Shown piece by piece: positions 1 through 9,020 of a stretch of 64,000 bases of DNA (position 1 is its first letter; every line of letters begins with the position of its first letter). The stretch lies in NCBI RefSeq assembly GCF_018402175.1, contig NZ_JAGYJK010000017.1:372001-436000 (forward strand). Direction: 5' to 3'. The notes under the pieces were generated by a model. The model ran no database searches, was not told the DNA's origin, and saw only the letters and a program-made list of their open reading frames with translations. The position numbers and the translations under genes are program-made. The stretch is from Yoonia sp. GTDB lineage: Bacteria; Pseudomonadota; Alphaproteobacteria; Rhodobacterales; Rhodobacteraceae.

Positions 1-325
1 GCCGCAGGTGCCGCAACGCATGCGTCAGGCTGACGCAATCAATCTCGCGGCCCATGACCGTGTCTTCGACCAAGCCCATGAAATGCGCCGCCGGAATGAT
101 CCGCCCGGCATCGTCATGCAGCCGGATCAACCCTTCGTGAAAGGCGATCTGCGGCACGGGGTCGGCGGTGACAATCGGATGAAACGCAAGACTGGCCCGA
201 TCCGCCGCCAGCGCATCGCGCACCAGTGCCACGACATCGCTGTCCCGGCTGGCCAAGGCATAAAGCAGCGGATCGGCCACAGGCAGATCGGACATTTCGG
301 TACTGGAAAGCGTGGCTTTCGTCAT
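1..325 (-). CDS. EAL-domain protein, N-terminal part (cut by window edge)
   Basis: This open frame starts at an ATG at 325 and runs off the left edge without a stop; about 108 residues are visible. Residues 39-100 read like the start of a cyclic-di-GMP phosphodiesterase (EAL) domain: a FHPIV strand, then IAFHEGLIRL, where the usual E-A/G-L signature sits, then GRIIPAAHFM and GREID. Members of this family hydrolyse c-di-GMP, but the metal-binding residues further on are outside the window, so activity cannot be judged. It is divergent from tag, with 68 bp between the two starts. The EAL assignment rests on the pattern of these short motifs and is fairly secure; the start codon is less so. Confidence 0.72.
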   Translation of the reverse strand, partial: MTKATLSSTEMSDLPVADPLLYALASRDSDVVALVRDALAADRASLAFHPIVTADPVPQIAFHEGLIRLHDDAGRIIPAAHFMGLVEDTVMGREIDCVSLTHALRHLR

Positions 326-393
326 CCTGTTCATCCATAGTGACTGCTGCACCTTGGACCAATGCTGCTAAAAAAGCCTTAAAGGAGCCGATC

Positions 394-975
394 ATGGCAC
401 GCTGTGACTGGGCCGGACCCGACCCGATTTACATCGACTATCACGACACCGAATGGGGCGTGCCCGAATATGACAGCCGGGCCTTGTGGGAAAAACTGGT
501 GCTGGACGGGTTTCAGGCGGGGCTGTCCTGGATCACGATTCTGAAAAAGCGCGATAATTTCCGCGCGGCCTTTGCCAGATTCGACCCTGACGTCATCGCG
601 AATTGGGGCGAGGATGACGTGCGCCGCCTGCTGGCCGACCCCGGCATCATCCGCCACCGCGGCAAGATCGAGGCCACGATCACCAATGCCCGCGCCTGGC
701 AACGAATCGAAGCCGCGCAAGGCTTTGCCAGCTATTTGTGGGCCTATGTGGATGGCGCGCCCTTACAGACAACCCTGCCCGACCGCAGCGCGATGCCAAC
801 GCAATCGGCCCTATCGGTGCAGATGTCCAAAGACCTGAAAAAAGCAGGGTTCAAATTCTGCGGGCCAACAATCGTCTATGCATTCATGGAAGCAACGGGG
901 CTGATCAACAACCATGTCACATCCTGCCCGCGCCACGCCGCCTGCGCAGCACTTGCACGTTCACCAGCGGTTTAA
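394..975 (+). CDS. tag: DNA-3-methyladenine glycosylase I
   Basis: This 193-residue protein removes 3-methyladenine from alkylated DNA and starts base-excision repair. It carries the family's zinc ligands: Cys4, His17, and the His and Cys of the C-terminal NNHVTSC motif. It also has the conserved QAGLSWITILKKR segment. Asp38 stands where E. coli Tag has its base-recognising Glu38, a conservative change. The start at 394 is chosen because AAAGGAG lies at 381-387; the open frame extends further upstream but without family similarity. The last 15 bases overlap the 3' end of convergent moaE. Confidence 0.93.
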   Translation: MARCDWAGPDPIYIDYHDTEWGVPEYDSRALWEKLVLDGFQAGLSWITILKKRDNFRAAFARFDPDVIANWGEDDVRRLLADPGIIRHRGKIEATITNARAWQRIEAAQGFASYLWAYVDGAPLQTTLPDRSAMPTQSALSVQMSKDLKKAGFKFCGPTIVYAFMEATGLINNHVTSCPRHAACAALARSPAV

Positions 976-1401
976 CGCGGCCTCGTCAGCATCTTTCGCC
1001 GCCACCCATGCGGCACCGGACAAGGTGACTTCCTTTTTCCAGAACGGCGCGCGGGATTTCAGGTAATCCATCAGGAAATCAGCGGCGGCAAAGGCCTCGG
1101 CCCGGTGGGCGGCGGCGGTGGCGACCATCATGATCGGGGCCGCCGGTTCCAGCGCGCCAAAGCGGTGGATCACCAGCGCATCGGCCAGCGACCAACGCGC
1201 AACGGCCTGATCCAGAATACCGGTGATCGCGCGTTCGGTCATGCCGGGGTAATGTTCGATCATCATATGCCGCAGATCGCCCGATGTATCGCGCACGACG
1301 CCAGTGAAACTGACGATGGCGCCGATATCCCGACGCCCCACGGCGAAACCGGCCAATTCCGCCCCGGGATCAAAGGCGGCCTGTTGCACGCGGACCTGCA
1401 T
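961..1401 (-). CDS. moaE: Molybdopterin synthase catalytic subunit MoaE
   Basis: This 146-residue large subunit of molybdopterin synthase transfers sulfur from thiocarboxylated MoaD to precursor Z (cPMP) during molybdenum cofactor synthesis. Family features are the GAIVSFTGVVR segment near residue 27, the IEHYPGM motif, HRFG, and the C-terminal SRAPFWKKE segment that holds the catalytic lysines. Its ATG shares one base with the moaD stop (TGATG), so the two subunits are translationally coupled. Length is normal for the family. Confidence 0.94.
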   Translation of the reverse strand: MQVRVQQAAFDPGAELAGFAVGRRDIGAIVSFTGVVRDTSGDLRHMMIEHYPGMTERAITGILDQAVARWSLADALVIHRFGALEPAAPIMMVATAAAHRAEAFAAADFLMDYLKSRAPFWKKEVTLSGAAWVAAKDADEAALNRW

Positions 1402-1646
1402 CAGCCGCCCGTCATCGGCGGAAAGAACGCAACCTCGCGCACACCGGCAAGCGGGGCATCGAAATCCGCCAGTTCCTGATCCACCGCAACGCGCAGCGCG
1501 CTGATATCGGCAAAAGCAGCGGCATAGCGATCCTCGCGCGCGACAAGTTCGGCAACAAGATCAGCGACCGTCGCGGCCTTGGTCTGCACTTTTTCCTGCG
1601 GCACGCCGATCCGTTCGCGGACCCAAGCGAAATACATCACGTTCAT
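1401..1646 (-). CDS. moaD: Molybdopterin synthase sulfur-carrier subunit MoaD
   Basis: This 81-residue ubiquitin-fold protein ends in Gly-Gly (PPMTGG), the tail that is thiocarboxylated by MoeB and feeds sulfur to MoaE. The start MNVMYFAWVRERIG fits the family. An in-frame extension upstream overlaps pgsA and is rejected. The ATG overlaps the pgsA stop as ATGA, and the stop overlaps moaE, so pgsA-moaD-moaE reads as one operon. Confidence 0.92.
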   Translation of the reverse strand: MNVMYFAWVRERIGVPQEKVQTKAATVADLVAELVAREDRYAAAFADISALRVAVDQELADFDAPLAGVREVAFFPPMTGG

Positions 1647-2233
1647 TGTACCGGTCCCCCCACCAGATATGGTTGCGCCTTGCGGAAATAATCCCACCCC
1701 GTCAGCAGGGTCAGAATACCCGCAATCCAAAGCGCGATAATCCCGACCCACCAAGTCACAAATGTCGACAGCGCCTCGACCCCGTCATAATGCTCAAAAG
1801 CACCCTTGGCGAACAGGATCGCAATGGCGACCATCTGCGCGGTGGTTTTCCACTTGGCCAATTGCGTGACTTTCAGCAGGCCCGCGGTATCGCCCAGAAA
1901 CTCGCGCAGGCCCGACACGAACACTTCACGGAACATGATCACCGTGGCGGGCAACAGGATATAGGGGTCCATGCCGGAAAACCCGGTGATCACCAAAAGC
2001 GCGATCACCACCATCGCCTTGTCGGCAATCGGGTCCAGCATCGCACCCAGCTTGCTTTCCTGTTTCCAGCGGCGGGCCAGATAGCCGTCCAGAAAATCAG
2101 TCAGCGCCGCCGTGACAAACAGGACCAGCGCGAACCAGTCAGCCGCAGGCCGGTTGAAATACAAAAACATGATCACAACACCGGGTGCCGCGGCCAGTCG
2201 CAGGATCGTCAGGATATTGGGCAATGACAGCAT
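1643..2233 (-). CDS. pgsA: CDP-diacylglycerol--glycerol-3-phosphate 3-phosphatidyltransferase
   Basis: This 196-residue inner-membrane enzyme makes phosphatidylglycerophosphate, the committed step to phosphatidylglycerol and cardiolipin. The CDP-alcohol phosphatidyltransferase signature D-x2-DG-x2-AR-x8-G-x3-D-x3-D is complete in the segment from DFLDGYLARR to LDPIADK. Several hydrophobic segments follow. The start at 2233 (MLSLPNILTILR) matches the family N-terminus; the frame stays open 16 codons further up, but that stretch runs into the spacer and a dispersed repeat. It lies downstream of uvrC, a common alphaproteobacterial arrangement (uvrC-pgsA-moaD-moaE). Confidence 0.93.
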   Translation of the reverse strand: MLSLPNILTILRLAAAPGVVIMFLYFNRPAADWFALVLFVTAALTDFLDGYLARRWKQESKLGAMLDPIADKAMVVIALLVITGFSGMDPYILLPATVIMFREVFVSGLREFLGDTAGLLKVTQLAKWKTTAQMVAIAILFAKGAFEHYDGVEALSTFVTWWVGIIALWIAGILTLLTGWDYFRKAQPYLVGGPVQ

Positions 2234-2278
2234 AATGGGCGCACAATAAACCGGCTTTGCCCCAGACACCAGCACCCC

Positions 2279-2311
2279 CATCTTCCGAGCCCAAATATCC
2301 CCGCCGGAGGC
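2279..2311 (+). repeat. 33-bp dispersed element, copy 1
   Basis: On the plus strand this 33-bp unit ends in AAATATCCCCGCCGGAGGC. It is identical over all 33 bases to the copy at 32490-32522 (read on the minus strand) and differs at two positions from 45739-45771. It lies 10 bp past the uvrC stop, in the uvrC-pgsA spacer. No open frame or inverted-repeat end was seen. Confidence 0.85.
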
Positions 2312-2321
2312 ATAAAAGTTT

Positions 2322-4191
2322 TTATCCCTGTTCGTGGAAATAATCGTAGATCACCTGCGCCATATTCGCCGACACACCATCCACGGCCTTCAGATCCGCC
2401 AGATTGGCGCGGGCCACCGCCTTGGCCGATCCGAAATGCGCCAAAAGCGCGCGTTTGCGTGTCGCCCCGACACCCGGCACATCGTCCAGCGGCGTGGCGC
2501 CGATGGCCTTGGACCGTTTCGCACGGTGGGTGCCAATGGCGAAACGGTGCACCTCGTCGCGCATCCGCTGGATGAAATACAAGACAGGATCATTATGGCG
2601 CAGTGCCATGACCGGTTTGCCGGTGCGGTGGAATTCCTCTTTGCCGGCATCGCGGTCCAGCCCCTTGGCCACACCGACCATCGGGATGTCGCTGACGCCC
2701 ATGATCATCCATGATCTGGCGCACGGCGGATACCTGCCCTTGGCCGCCGTCGATCAGCAACAGGTCGGGCCATGTGCCGGTGCTGCGGTCGGGGTCTTCC
2801 TTGATCAGGCGCTGGAAACGACGGGTCAGCACCTCTTTCATCATGCCGAAATCGTCACCGGGGGTCAGGTCTTCGCCGCGGATGTTGAACTTGCGATACT
2901 GGTTCTTGTCGAACCCGTCAGGCCCCGCGACGACCATCGCGCCGACAGCATGGGCGCCCTGAATATGGCTGTTGTCGTACACCTCGATGCGCTGCGGCAC
3001 CTTTGGCAGATCAAAGGCCGTGGCCAGACCTTTCAACAGACGGCTTTGCGTGGCGGTTTCCGACATCTTGCGCGCCAGGCTTTCGCGGGCGTTGCGCAGG
3101 GCGTTCTGCACCAGTTCGGCCTTTTCGCCGCGCTGGGGGACGACAATCTCGATCTTGCGACCCGCCTTTTCGGCCAAGGCAGCAGCCATCAGATCGTCAT
3201 TGTCCAAACCATGCGACAGGATCAACATGCGCGGCGGTTCGCGGCCTGCGTAAAACTGGCCGACGAAAGCCTCCATCACCTCGGCCAGATCCTCTTCGCC
3301 GCTGATACGGGGGTAATAATCGTGATTGCCCCAGTTCTGGTTGGCGCGGATGAAAAACACCTGCACACAAGCCTGCCCGCCATCAGTATGCAGCGCGATG
3401 ACATCGGCCTCTGCCGTATTCTGCGGGTTGATGCCCTGCGCCGATTGCACCTGCGTCAGCGCCTTGATCCGGTCGCGCAGGGCGGCGGCGCGTTCGAACA
3501 GCATCTCTGCGCTGGCGGCCTGCATCTGGGCGGCCAAGGCTTCTTGGATGCCCTTGGTGCGGCCTTGCAGGAAATTCTCGGCCTCTTTGACGGACAGGGC
3601 ATAATCCGGCTTGCTGATCATCCCGCAACAGGGGCCGGAACAGCGTTTGATCTGGTATTGCAGGCAGGGGCGCGTGCGGGTTTCGAAATCGCTGTCCGAA
3701 CAATTGCGCAGCAAGAACACGCGCTGCAATTGCGACAGGGTGCGATTGACCGCACCGGCACCGGCGAAGGGGCCGTAATAGTCGCCTTTCTGGCTTTTCG
3801 CGCCACGGTGTTTGCGGATCATCGGGAAATCATGATCCTTGGTCACAAGGATATTGGGAAAGCTTTTGTCGTCGCGCAAAAGCACGTTGTAACGCGGTTT
3901 GAGCTGCTTGATCAGGTTCTGTTCCAGCAACAAGGCTTCGGTTTCCGTCCGCGTGGTCAGAAACATCATCGTCGCGGTTTCCGAAATCATCCGCGCGATG
4001 CGCGGCGAATGCGGGCCGGGGCGCGCATAATTGCTGACCCGTGCGCGCAGGTTGCGGGCCTTGCCCACATACAGGACACGGCTGTCCGCATCCAGCATCC
4101 GGTACACCCCCGGCGAGGAATCAAGGCTGCGCAGATAGCCGTGGATCACGTCATATCCGGTGCTGGCGGTGGGGGGTCCGGTGTCGGTCAT
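2322..4191 (-). CDS. uvrC: Excinuclease ABC subunit C (frameshifted)
   Basis: UvrC makes both incisions in nucleotide excision repair. The 5' frame encodes the GIY-YIG nuclease (GVY at residue 28, LYVG at 40), a UVR helical motif near 205-240 and the RNase-H-like half with IDGGQGQ. The frame breaks at about 2698-2700: the coding strand reads CATGGGCGTC where CATGGCGTC would continue D-D-H-G-V-S-D-I-P. The other frame then supplies the rest of the nuclease domain and the C-terminal helix-hairpin-helix pair (DDVPGVG and KAVDGVS). The total is 1870 bp, one more than 623 codons, the normal size. Family conservation on both sides suggests an intact gene with one surplus base, possibly a sequencing error. 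Confidence 0.9.
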
Positions 4192-4476
4192 ACGCGGGCT
4201 TCTTTGATTCTAGCGGCGCTGCAATGGTAACGCGGCAGGGACAAGAGAAAAGACATCCACCGTTTCTGTGGATAAGTCGGTGGACGAACTGCTGGTTTAC
4301 GGAAATTATCCTTGTTTCCAGCCCACTTCGTCACTTTGCTTAAAAATTAGGCAATTTTTCAAGGCATTGATTTTGTTGAAAACTTTTATGAACCATCCCT
4401 TAACGCGTTGAAAAACCGTGGCTTTGTGACTTTTTCGTGATCGCAGGCAATGCCGGTGTGTAACTTTCGGCGCGCC
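4192..4476. other. 285-bp spacer upstream of uvrC
   Basis: There is no gene here. The stretch from about 4305 to 4440 is clearly AT-richer than its surroundings (runs such as TTAAAAATTAGG and GAAAACTTTTATG). It probably holds the uvrC promoter on the minus strand and the 3' end of the reductase operon. No convincing -35/-10 pair or terminator hairpin was found. Confidence 0.5.
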
Positions 4477-5254
4477 TTACTCGACGCCCAGCACATCAGG
4501 GGTCTGCCAAGCCAGATGCTGCCCCCCGTCCACGGCTAGCATTTGCCCTGTCACGCCCGGCGCATCAAGGAAATATCCCAAGGCTGCGCAAACCTCTGCA
4601 GGGTTGGCGCCACGCTGCAAAACCGTCGCCGCACGCTGGCGCGTGAAATGCTCTGCCGATTGCCGCGCGCCTTGCAAGGTCGGCCCGGGACCGATGGCAT
4701 TGACCCGCACATCGGGGGCCAGCGCCTGCGCCGTGGTCCGCGTCATCGCCCACAAACCCATCTTGGCGATGGTATAGGTCATGAATTCAGGGGTCAGTTT
4801 CTGCACGCGCTGGTCGATCATATTGACGATCAAAGCCTGCGCCAAAGGTTCGCCCAACCGCATCGGTCTGCGCCTTGGGCGCTTGGGCCGCAAAGCATTG
4901 GGTCAGCACGAAAGGTGCGCGCAGGTTCGACCCGATATGCCGGTCCCAGCTGGCCTTGGTGGCGGAATGGATCGTGTCATATTCAAAGATCGAGGCATTA
5001 TTGACCAGACAAGTCAGCGGCCCGCCCAGCGCATCGCGCGCGCGGCCCACCAAGGCGGAAGTCGCATCTTCATCCAAGAGATCGGCCTGCAGCGCCACGG
5101 CCTGCCGCCCCATCGCGCGCAATTGTGCGACAGTATCCTGCGCACCGGCAAGCGAGCCCGCGTAATGCACCGCAACATCATAGCCGCGCTGCCCCAGATA
5201 GATTGCCATCGCCTGCCCCAGCCGCGCGCCTGCGCCTGTTACCAATGCTTTCAT
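4477..5254 (-). CDS. Short-chain dehydrogenase/reductase, FolM/pteridine-reductase-like (frameshifted)
   Basis: This is a Rossmann-fold NAD(P)H oxidoreductase. The first frame gives TGAGARLG (cofactor loop, residues 6-13), LVNNAS and the middle of the fold. The second frame gives IVNMID, the catalytic YTIAK pair, VNAIGPGPT and VTGQMLAVDGGQHL. The GPGPT and DGGQHL features resemble the dihydromonapterin/pteridine reductase group, so a folate or pterin substrate is possible but unproven. The frame breaks near 4863-4866: GTTGGGCGAA where GTTGGCGAA would join the halves. The total of 778 bp is 259 codons plus one. The ATG overlaps the stop of the upstream small gene as ATGA. Confidence 0.82.
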
Positions 5255-5418
5255 GGCTTGCCCTTTTCGCATGCGCATGGCCCCTTGCCGATACGGAACC
5301 GCTGGCATTTGGGGCATTTCGCCGCCGCCAGCGTCTTTTGCCCTGGAAACCGCCATTTGCCGAAAATGCCCAGCACAACCATGAAGGCCAGAAACAGGAA
5401 AACCGATTTGACGATCAT
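5251..5418 (-). CDS. Small membrane-anchored zinc-ribbon-like protein (55 aa)
   Basis: This 55-residue open frame begins MIVKSVFLFLAFMVVLGIFG, a single N-terminal membrane segment or uncleaved signal. It then carries four cysteines as CPKC (35, 38) and CAC (48, 50), a likely small metal-binding knuckle. Its ATG overlaps the S49 peptidase stop (ATGA) and its stop overlaps the reductase start (ATGA). This double coupling is strong evidence that it is translated. No named function is known to me; similar short zinc-ribbon proteins sit next to S49 peptidases in related genomes as far as I recall, which would need a search to confirm. Confidence 0.75.
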   Translation of the reverse strand: MIVKSVFLFLAFMVVLGIFGKWRFPGQKTLAAAKCPKCQRFRIGKGPCACEKGKP

Positions 5419-6212
5419 AGGCCGAACCGCGCATAGGCCGCACGTTCCTCGATCCCTGCAATGGCGTCATCGACGATCTGCGCGCCAAACCGCGCCAGCA
5501 GCGGCTTGCGCTGGCCATAGCGGCGGAACTTTACCTTATCGCCAAAGCGCGCTTTCATGACGGGTGCCAGATGGCCGATACCATCCACCAGCCCCGCGTC
5601 GATACCTTTCTGGCCGATATACACCTCGCCGGTGAACAGGTCGGGATCGTCGGACAGTTTCGGCCCGCGCCGCGATTTCACATAGGCGATAAAGGTCGCG
5701 TGCAGGTCGTCCAACCAGCCTTTGAGCTTTTTGACATCGGCGGGGTTCTGCGGTTTGAACGGGTCCAGCAGGCTTTTGGATTTGCCCGCGGTATGCACCC
5801 GCCGTTCGATCCCATAGCGGTCGATCGCCTCATGCGCGCCGAAACCCGCGCTGATCACGCCGATGGACCCGGTGATCGAACATGCGTCGATGAAAATCTC
5901 GTCCGCGGCGCAGGCCAGCCAATAGCCGCCAGAGGCTGCCACATCCTCGACAAAGGCGAAAACGGGGATTTTCTTTTCATCCGCCAGCCGCCGGATGCGC
6001 GATGCGATCAGGGATGATTGCACGGGCGACCCGCCCGGACAGTTGATTTCCAGCGCGACAGCGGCAGGCTTGCCCTTGCTGAATGCCTTTTCGATCACCG
6101 GCGCAAGGCCGGGGTCGTCCAGCCCACGGCCGGAATTGCTGATCGCGCCTTGCAGGCGGATCACGGCGACGAAGGGGGCGGACTTGGTAAAGGGGATATA
6201 TTTCATGCCCAT
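5415..6212 (-). CDS. S49-family serine peptidase (SppA/SohB-like)
   Basis: This protein of about 265 residues belongs to the S49 peptidases, which degrade signal peptides or membrane-protein fragments through a Ser-Lys dyad. The visible core is INCPGGSPVQSS, then FVEDVAASGGYWLACAADEIF with the nucleophile Ser in AASGGY, and ITGSIGVI. A lysine candidate lies in the later VHTAGKSKSLLDPF segment, as in short SppA forms. It lacks the duplicated N-terminal half of E. coli SppA and has only a weak hydrophobic start, so location is unclear. The start is taken at 6212; an ATG two codons later is equally possible. First gene of a three-gene coupled operon. Confidence 0.86.
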   Translation of the reverse strand: MGMKYIPFTKSAPFVAVIRLQGAISNSGRGLDDPGLAPVIEKAFSKGKPAAVALEINCPGGSPVQSSLIASRIRRLADEKKIPVFAFVEDVAASGGYWLACAADEIFIDACSITGSIGVISAGFGAHEAIDRYGIERRVHTAGKSKSLLDPFKPQNPADVKKLKGWLDDLHATFIAYVKSRRGPKLSDDPDLFTGEVYIGQKGIDAGLVDGIGHLAPVMKARFGDKVKFRRYGQRKPLLARFGAQIVDDAIAGIEERAAYARFGL

Positions 6213-6254
6213 ATACTTAAACCGATCCCCGCCCCCCGCAAGGTCCACAGATGG

Positions 6255-7019
6255 TCACTGCCGAATGCGCCACCCCGTGCGGAAAATCCACCAGATGAAG
6301 GCAAGGCAGGCCGTGGTGAACACGGTGATCGCCAGCATCGACATGCCGATGCTGACATCCGCCACGCCAAAGAACGACCAGCGGAAGCCCGAAATCAGGT
6401 AAACTACCGGATTGAACAGGGTGATCGTCTGCCAGACCGGCGGGAGCATGGTGATCGAATAGAACGACCCGCCCAGAAACACCAAGGGCGTGATCACCAA
6501 CAGGGGGATCAGTTGCAATTGTTCGAAATTGCCTGCCCAGATGCCGATGATAAAGCCCAGCAAAGAAAAGCTGATACAGGTCAGCACCAGCAGCGCCAGC
6601 ATCGCAAACGGATGCGCGATCTGGATGTCAATAAAGAAAAACGCAGTCAGCAGGATGATGATCCCGATGAACAAGGCCTTGGTTGCCGCCGCCCCCACAT
6701 AGCCCGCCACAATTTCCAGAAAACTGACGGGGGCCGACAGCAATTCATAGATCGTGCCGGTGAATTTGGGAAAGTAGATGCCGAAACTGGCGTTGGATGT
6801 GGCTTGCGTCATCACCGACAGCATGATCAGCCCCGGCACGATAAAGGCGCCATAGCTGACACCTTCGACCTGATCGATCCGGCTGCCGATGGCCGCACCA
6901 AAGACCACGAAATACAGCGAGGTGGACAGCACCGGCGAAACCAGCGATTGCATGATCGTGCGCTGGAACCGGCGCATTTCATGCACATAGATCGTCTTGA
7001 CTGCGTTGAGGTTCATCAT
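6255..7019 (-). CDS. ABC-2 type transporter permease
   Basis: This 254-residue membrane protein has about six hydrophobic segments and the ABC-2 layout of exporters ([10 protein letters not shown] near the end is typical of the YadH/NodJ-like group). It should pair with the ATPase just upstream: its ATG overlaps that gene's stop as ATGA. The substrate cannot be read from sequence; relatives export polysaccharides, lipids or drugs. Confidence 0.88.
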   Translation of the reverse strand: MMNLNAVKTIYVHEMRRFQRTIMQSLVSPVLSTSLYFVVFGAAIGSRIDQVEGVSYGAFIVPGLIMLSVMTQATSNASFGIYFPKFTGTIYELLSAPVSFLEIVAGYVGAAATKALFIGIIILLTAFFFIDIQIAHPFAMLALLVLTCISFSLLGFIIGIWAGNFEQLQLIPLLVITPLVFLGGSFYSITMLPPVWQTITLFNPVVYLISGFRWSFFGVADVSIGMSMLAITVFTTACLAFIWWIFRTGWRIRQ

Positions 7020-7939
7020 TCTTCCTTCACCAGACCGACAAAGATGTCTTCGAGGCTGCTTTGTTGCGTCTGCAAATCTTTCATCTGCAAACCGGCGTTT
7101 TGCAGATCGTTCAACAAGGTGGTGATGCCGGTGCGCGGGCCTTTGGTGTCATAGGTATAGGTCAGGCTTTGCCCGTCGGGCGCGCGGTGCAGGGCGTATT
7201 TGGCCAGCGCGGCGGGAACTTCGGCTGCCGGGGCCACCAGATCGATGCGCAGCTGTTTCTTGCCCATCTGCGCCATCAATTCGGCCTTGTTCTGGATCAG
7301 CAGGATTTCACCTTTGGCGATGATGCCGACACGGTCGGCGATCGCCTCGGCCTCTTCGATGTAATGCGTGGTCAGGATGATGGTCACGCCGGATGCTTTC
7401 AGCCCTGCGACGACCGCCCACATATCCTTGCGCAATTCGACATCGACGCCCGCGCTGGGTTCGTCCAGAAACAAGACGCGCGGTTCATGCGCCAGCGCCT
7501 TGGCAATCAGCACGCGGCGTTTCATGCCGCCGGACAGCGTCATGATCTTTCTGTCCTTCTTGTCGTCCAGCGACAATTGGGCAAGGATGTCATCCACCTT
7601 GCCATCATCGCGGGGTTTGCCGAACAAGCCGCGCGAAAACTGGACCGAGGCCCTGACCGTCTCGAAGGGTTCAAGGCTGATTTCCTGTGGCACCAGCCCG
7701 ATCATGGCGCGCGCGGCGCGGTACTCTTTCTGGGTGTCATGGCCACCCACTGTCACGGTCCCCGATGTGGGCGACGTGATCCCGCAGATCGTGGAAATCA
7801 GCGTGGTCTTGCCCGCACCATTGGGGCCAAGCAGGGCAAGGATCTCGCCTTCTGCGATCTCCAGATTGACGGATTTAAGCGCCTCGAACCCGCCGGCATA
7901 GGATTTGCGCAGGTTCTTGACGGAAACGATTGCGGTCAT
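7016..7939 (-). CDS. ABC transporter ATP-binding protein (ABC-2 exporter)
   Basis: This 307-residue ATPase has Walker [10 protein letters not shown] (about residues 39-47), a Q-loop (VPQE), the signature LSGGMKRR, Walker [12 protein letters not shown] and the switch histidine in TTHYIEEAE. The C-terminal extension of about 80 residues is typical of DrrA/CcmA-like exporter ATPases. It is the first gene of a two-gene operon with the permease. The substrate is unknown. Confidence 0.92.
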   Translation of the reverse strand: MTAIVSVKNLRKSYAGGFEALKSVNLEIAEGEILALLGPNGAGKTTLISTICGITSPTSGTVTVGGHDTQKEYRAARAMIGLVPQEISLEPFETVRASVQFSRGLFGKPRDDGKVDDILAQLSLDDKKDRKIMTLSGGMKRRVLIAKALAHEPRVLFLDEPSAGVDVELRKDMWAVVAGLKASGVTIILTTHYIEEAEAIADRVGIIAKGEILLIQNKAELMAQMGKKQLRIDLVAPAAEVPAALAKYALHRAPDGQSLTYTYDTKGPRTGITTLLNDLQNAGLQMKDLQTQQSSLEDIFVGLVKEE

Positions 7940-8048
7940 GGGACAGCCTTTGTGTTGGTTGCTGAGCTACCTAAACCCGCACAGTCCGAAGTAAAAGACC
8001 CAGTACCGTGCGCTGATCCGAGACAGCATTGGGCGGGATCGCACAACG

Positions 8049-9020
8049 TCACCCCATCCGCGCGGCCATATCCAGCATCCGGCAGGAAAAACCCCATTCA
8101 TTGTCGTACCAGCCGAAAACGCGGACCATCCCGCCTTGGGTGACGCGGGTTTCTGGCAGCGCGACGATCAGGCTTTCGGGGCGCGCGCGCAGGTCTGATG
8201 ACACCAGCAGCTTGTCGGTATGCCCGATCACGCCGGTCTGGGCGCGCAACAGATCGTGCAAGGCGGCACGGTCGGGCGTGTCATGCACCACGACCGCAAG
8301 GTCGATGGCAGAGACGGAGGCGACAGGCACACGCACAGCCGCCGCCTCGATCCGGCCCGCGATCTGCGGCAGCACATCGCCCAGCAATTTCTGCGCCGAT
8401 GTCGTTGTCGGCACCATCGACAGCCCCGCCGCACGGCTGCGCAGGAAATCCCCGCGCGGCGCGTCAATCGTGGGCTGGCTGCCGGTGTAACAATGGATCG
8501 TCGTCATCCAGCCGGTTTTCAGCCCCCAATGATCGTCGATCAGCCGGACCAGCGGCGCCAGCGCATTGGTGGTGCAGGATGCATTTGACACGATAGGCTG
8601 GTCTGCCAACAGATGATCGTTTGCCCCCAGCACGATGGTGATATCCGCCGCCGCCGACGGGCCAGAGATCAGAACACGGGACGCGCCCGCGCGCAGGCCC
8701 GCCTCGGCCACGGGGCGGGTGTCGGCCTTGCCGGTGCATTCCAGCAGCACATCGACATTGGCCAGATCCAGCGACCCGACATCATCGGTCTGATAAATCG
8801 GGATCGCCTTGCCGTTGATGACAAGACGATCCCCGCGCAGTTCCGCCTGCCTCGGAAAAGGGCCAAAGACGCTGTCATACGCGAACAGATGCGCGCAAAG
8901 GTCGCTTTGCGCCATGTCGTTGATCCCGACGATGTCCACTGCGGGACCATAGCCGAGCGCATGCGCGCGCAGCAGCGTCCGCCCGATCCGGCCAAAACCG
9001 TTGATGAAAACCTTTGTCAT
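8049..9020 (-). CDS. gap: Type I glyceraldehyde-3-phosphate dehydrogenase
   Basis: This 323-residue enzyme oxidises glyceraldehyde-3-phosphate to 1,3-bisphosphoglycerate. Visible features are the NAD-binding NGFGRIGR (residues 6-13), the active-site SNASCTTN with catalytic Cys, and the C-terminal WYDNEWGFS. It is somewhat shorter than the 335 residues of the main glycolytic enzyme and its sequence looks divergent, so it may be a second, specialised GAPDH. The start MTKVFINGFG is chosen by family; the frame is open 33 codons upstream without similarity. Confidence 0.9.
   Translation of the reverse strand: MTKVFINGFGRIGRTLLRAHALGYGPAVDIVGINDMAQSDLCAHLFAYDSVFGPFPRQAELRGDRLVINGKAIPIYQTDDVGSLDLANVDVLLECTGKADTRPVAEAGLRAGASRVLISGPSAAADITIVLGANDHLLADQPIVSNASCTTNALAPLVRLIDDHWGLKTGWMTTIHCYTGSQPTIDAPRGDFLRSRAAGLSMVPTTTSAQKLLGDVLPQIAGRIEAAAVRVPVASVSAIDLAVVVHDTPDRAALHDLLRAQTGVIGHTDKLLVSSDLRARPESLIVALPETRVTQGGMVRVFGWYDNEWGFSCRMLDMAARMG

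Noticed and set aside
2690..2710. Programmed frameshifting in uvrC
   Set aside because: No slippery heptamer or stimulating structure was seen, and several unrelated genes show the same single-base surplus.
2404..4230. 608-codon open frame on the plus strand
   Set aside because: It lies opposite uvrC, whose domains are clear; a mirror frame.
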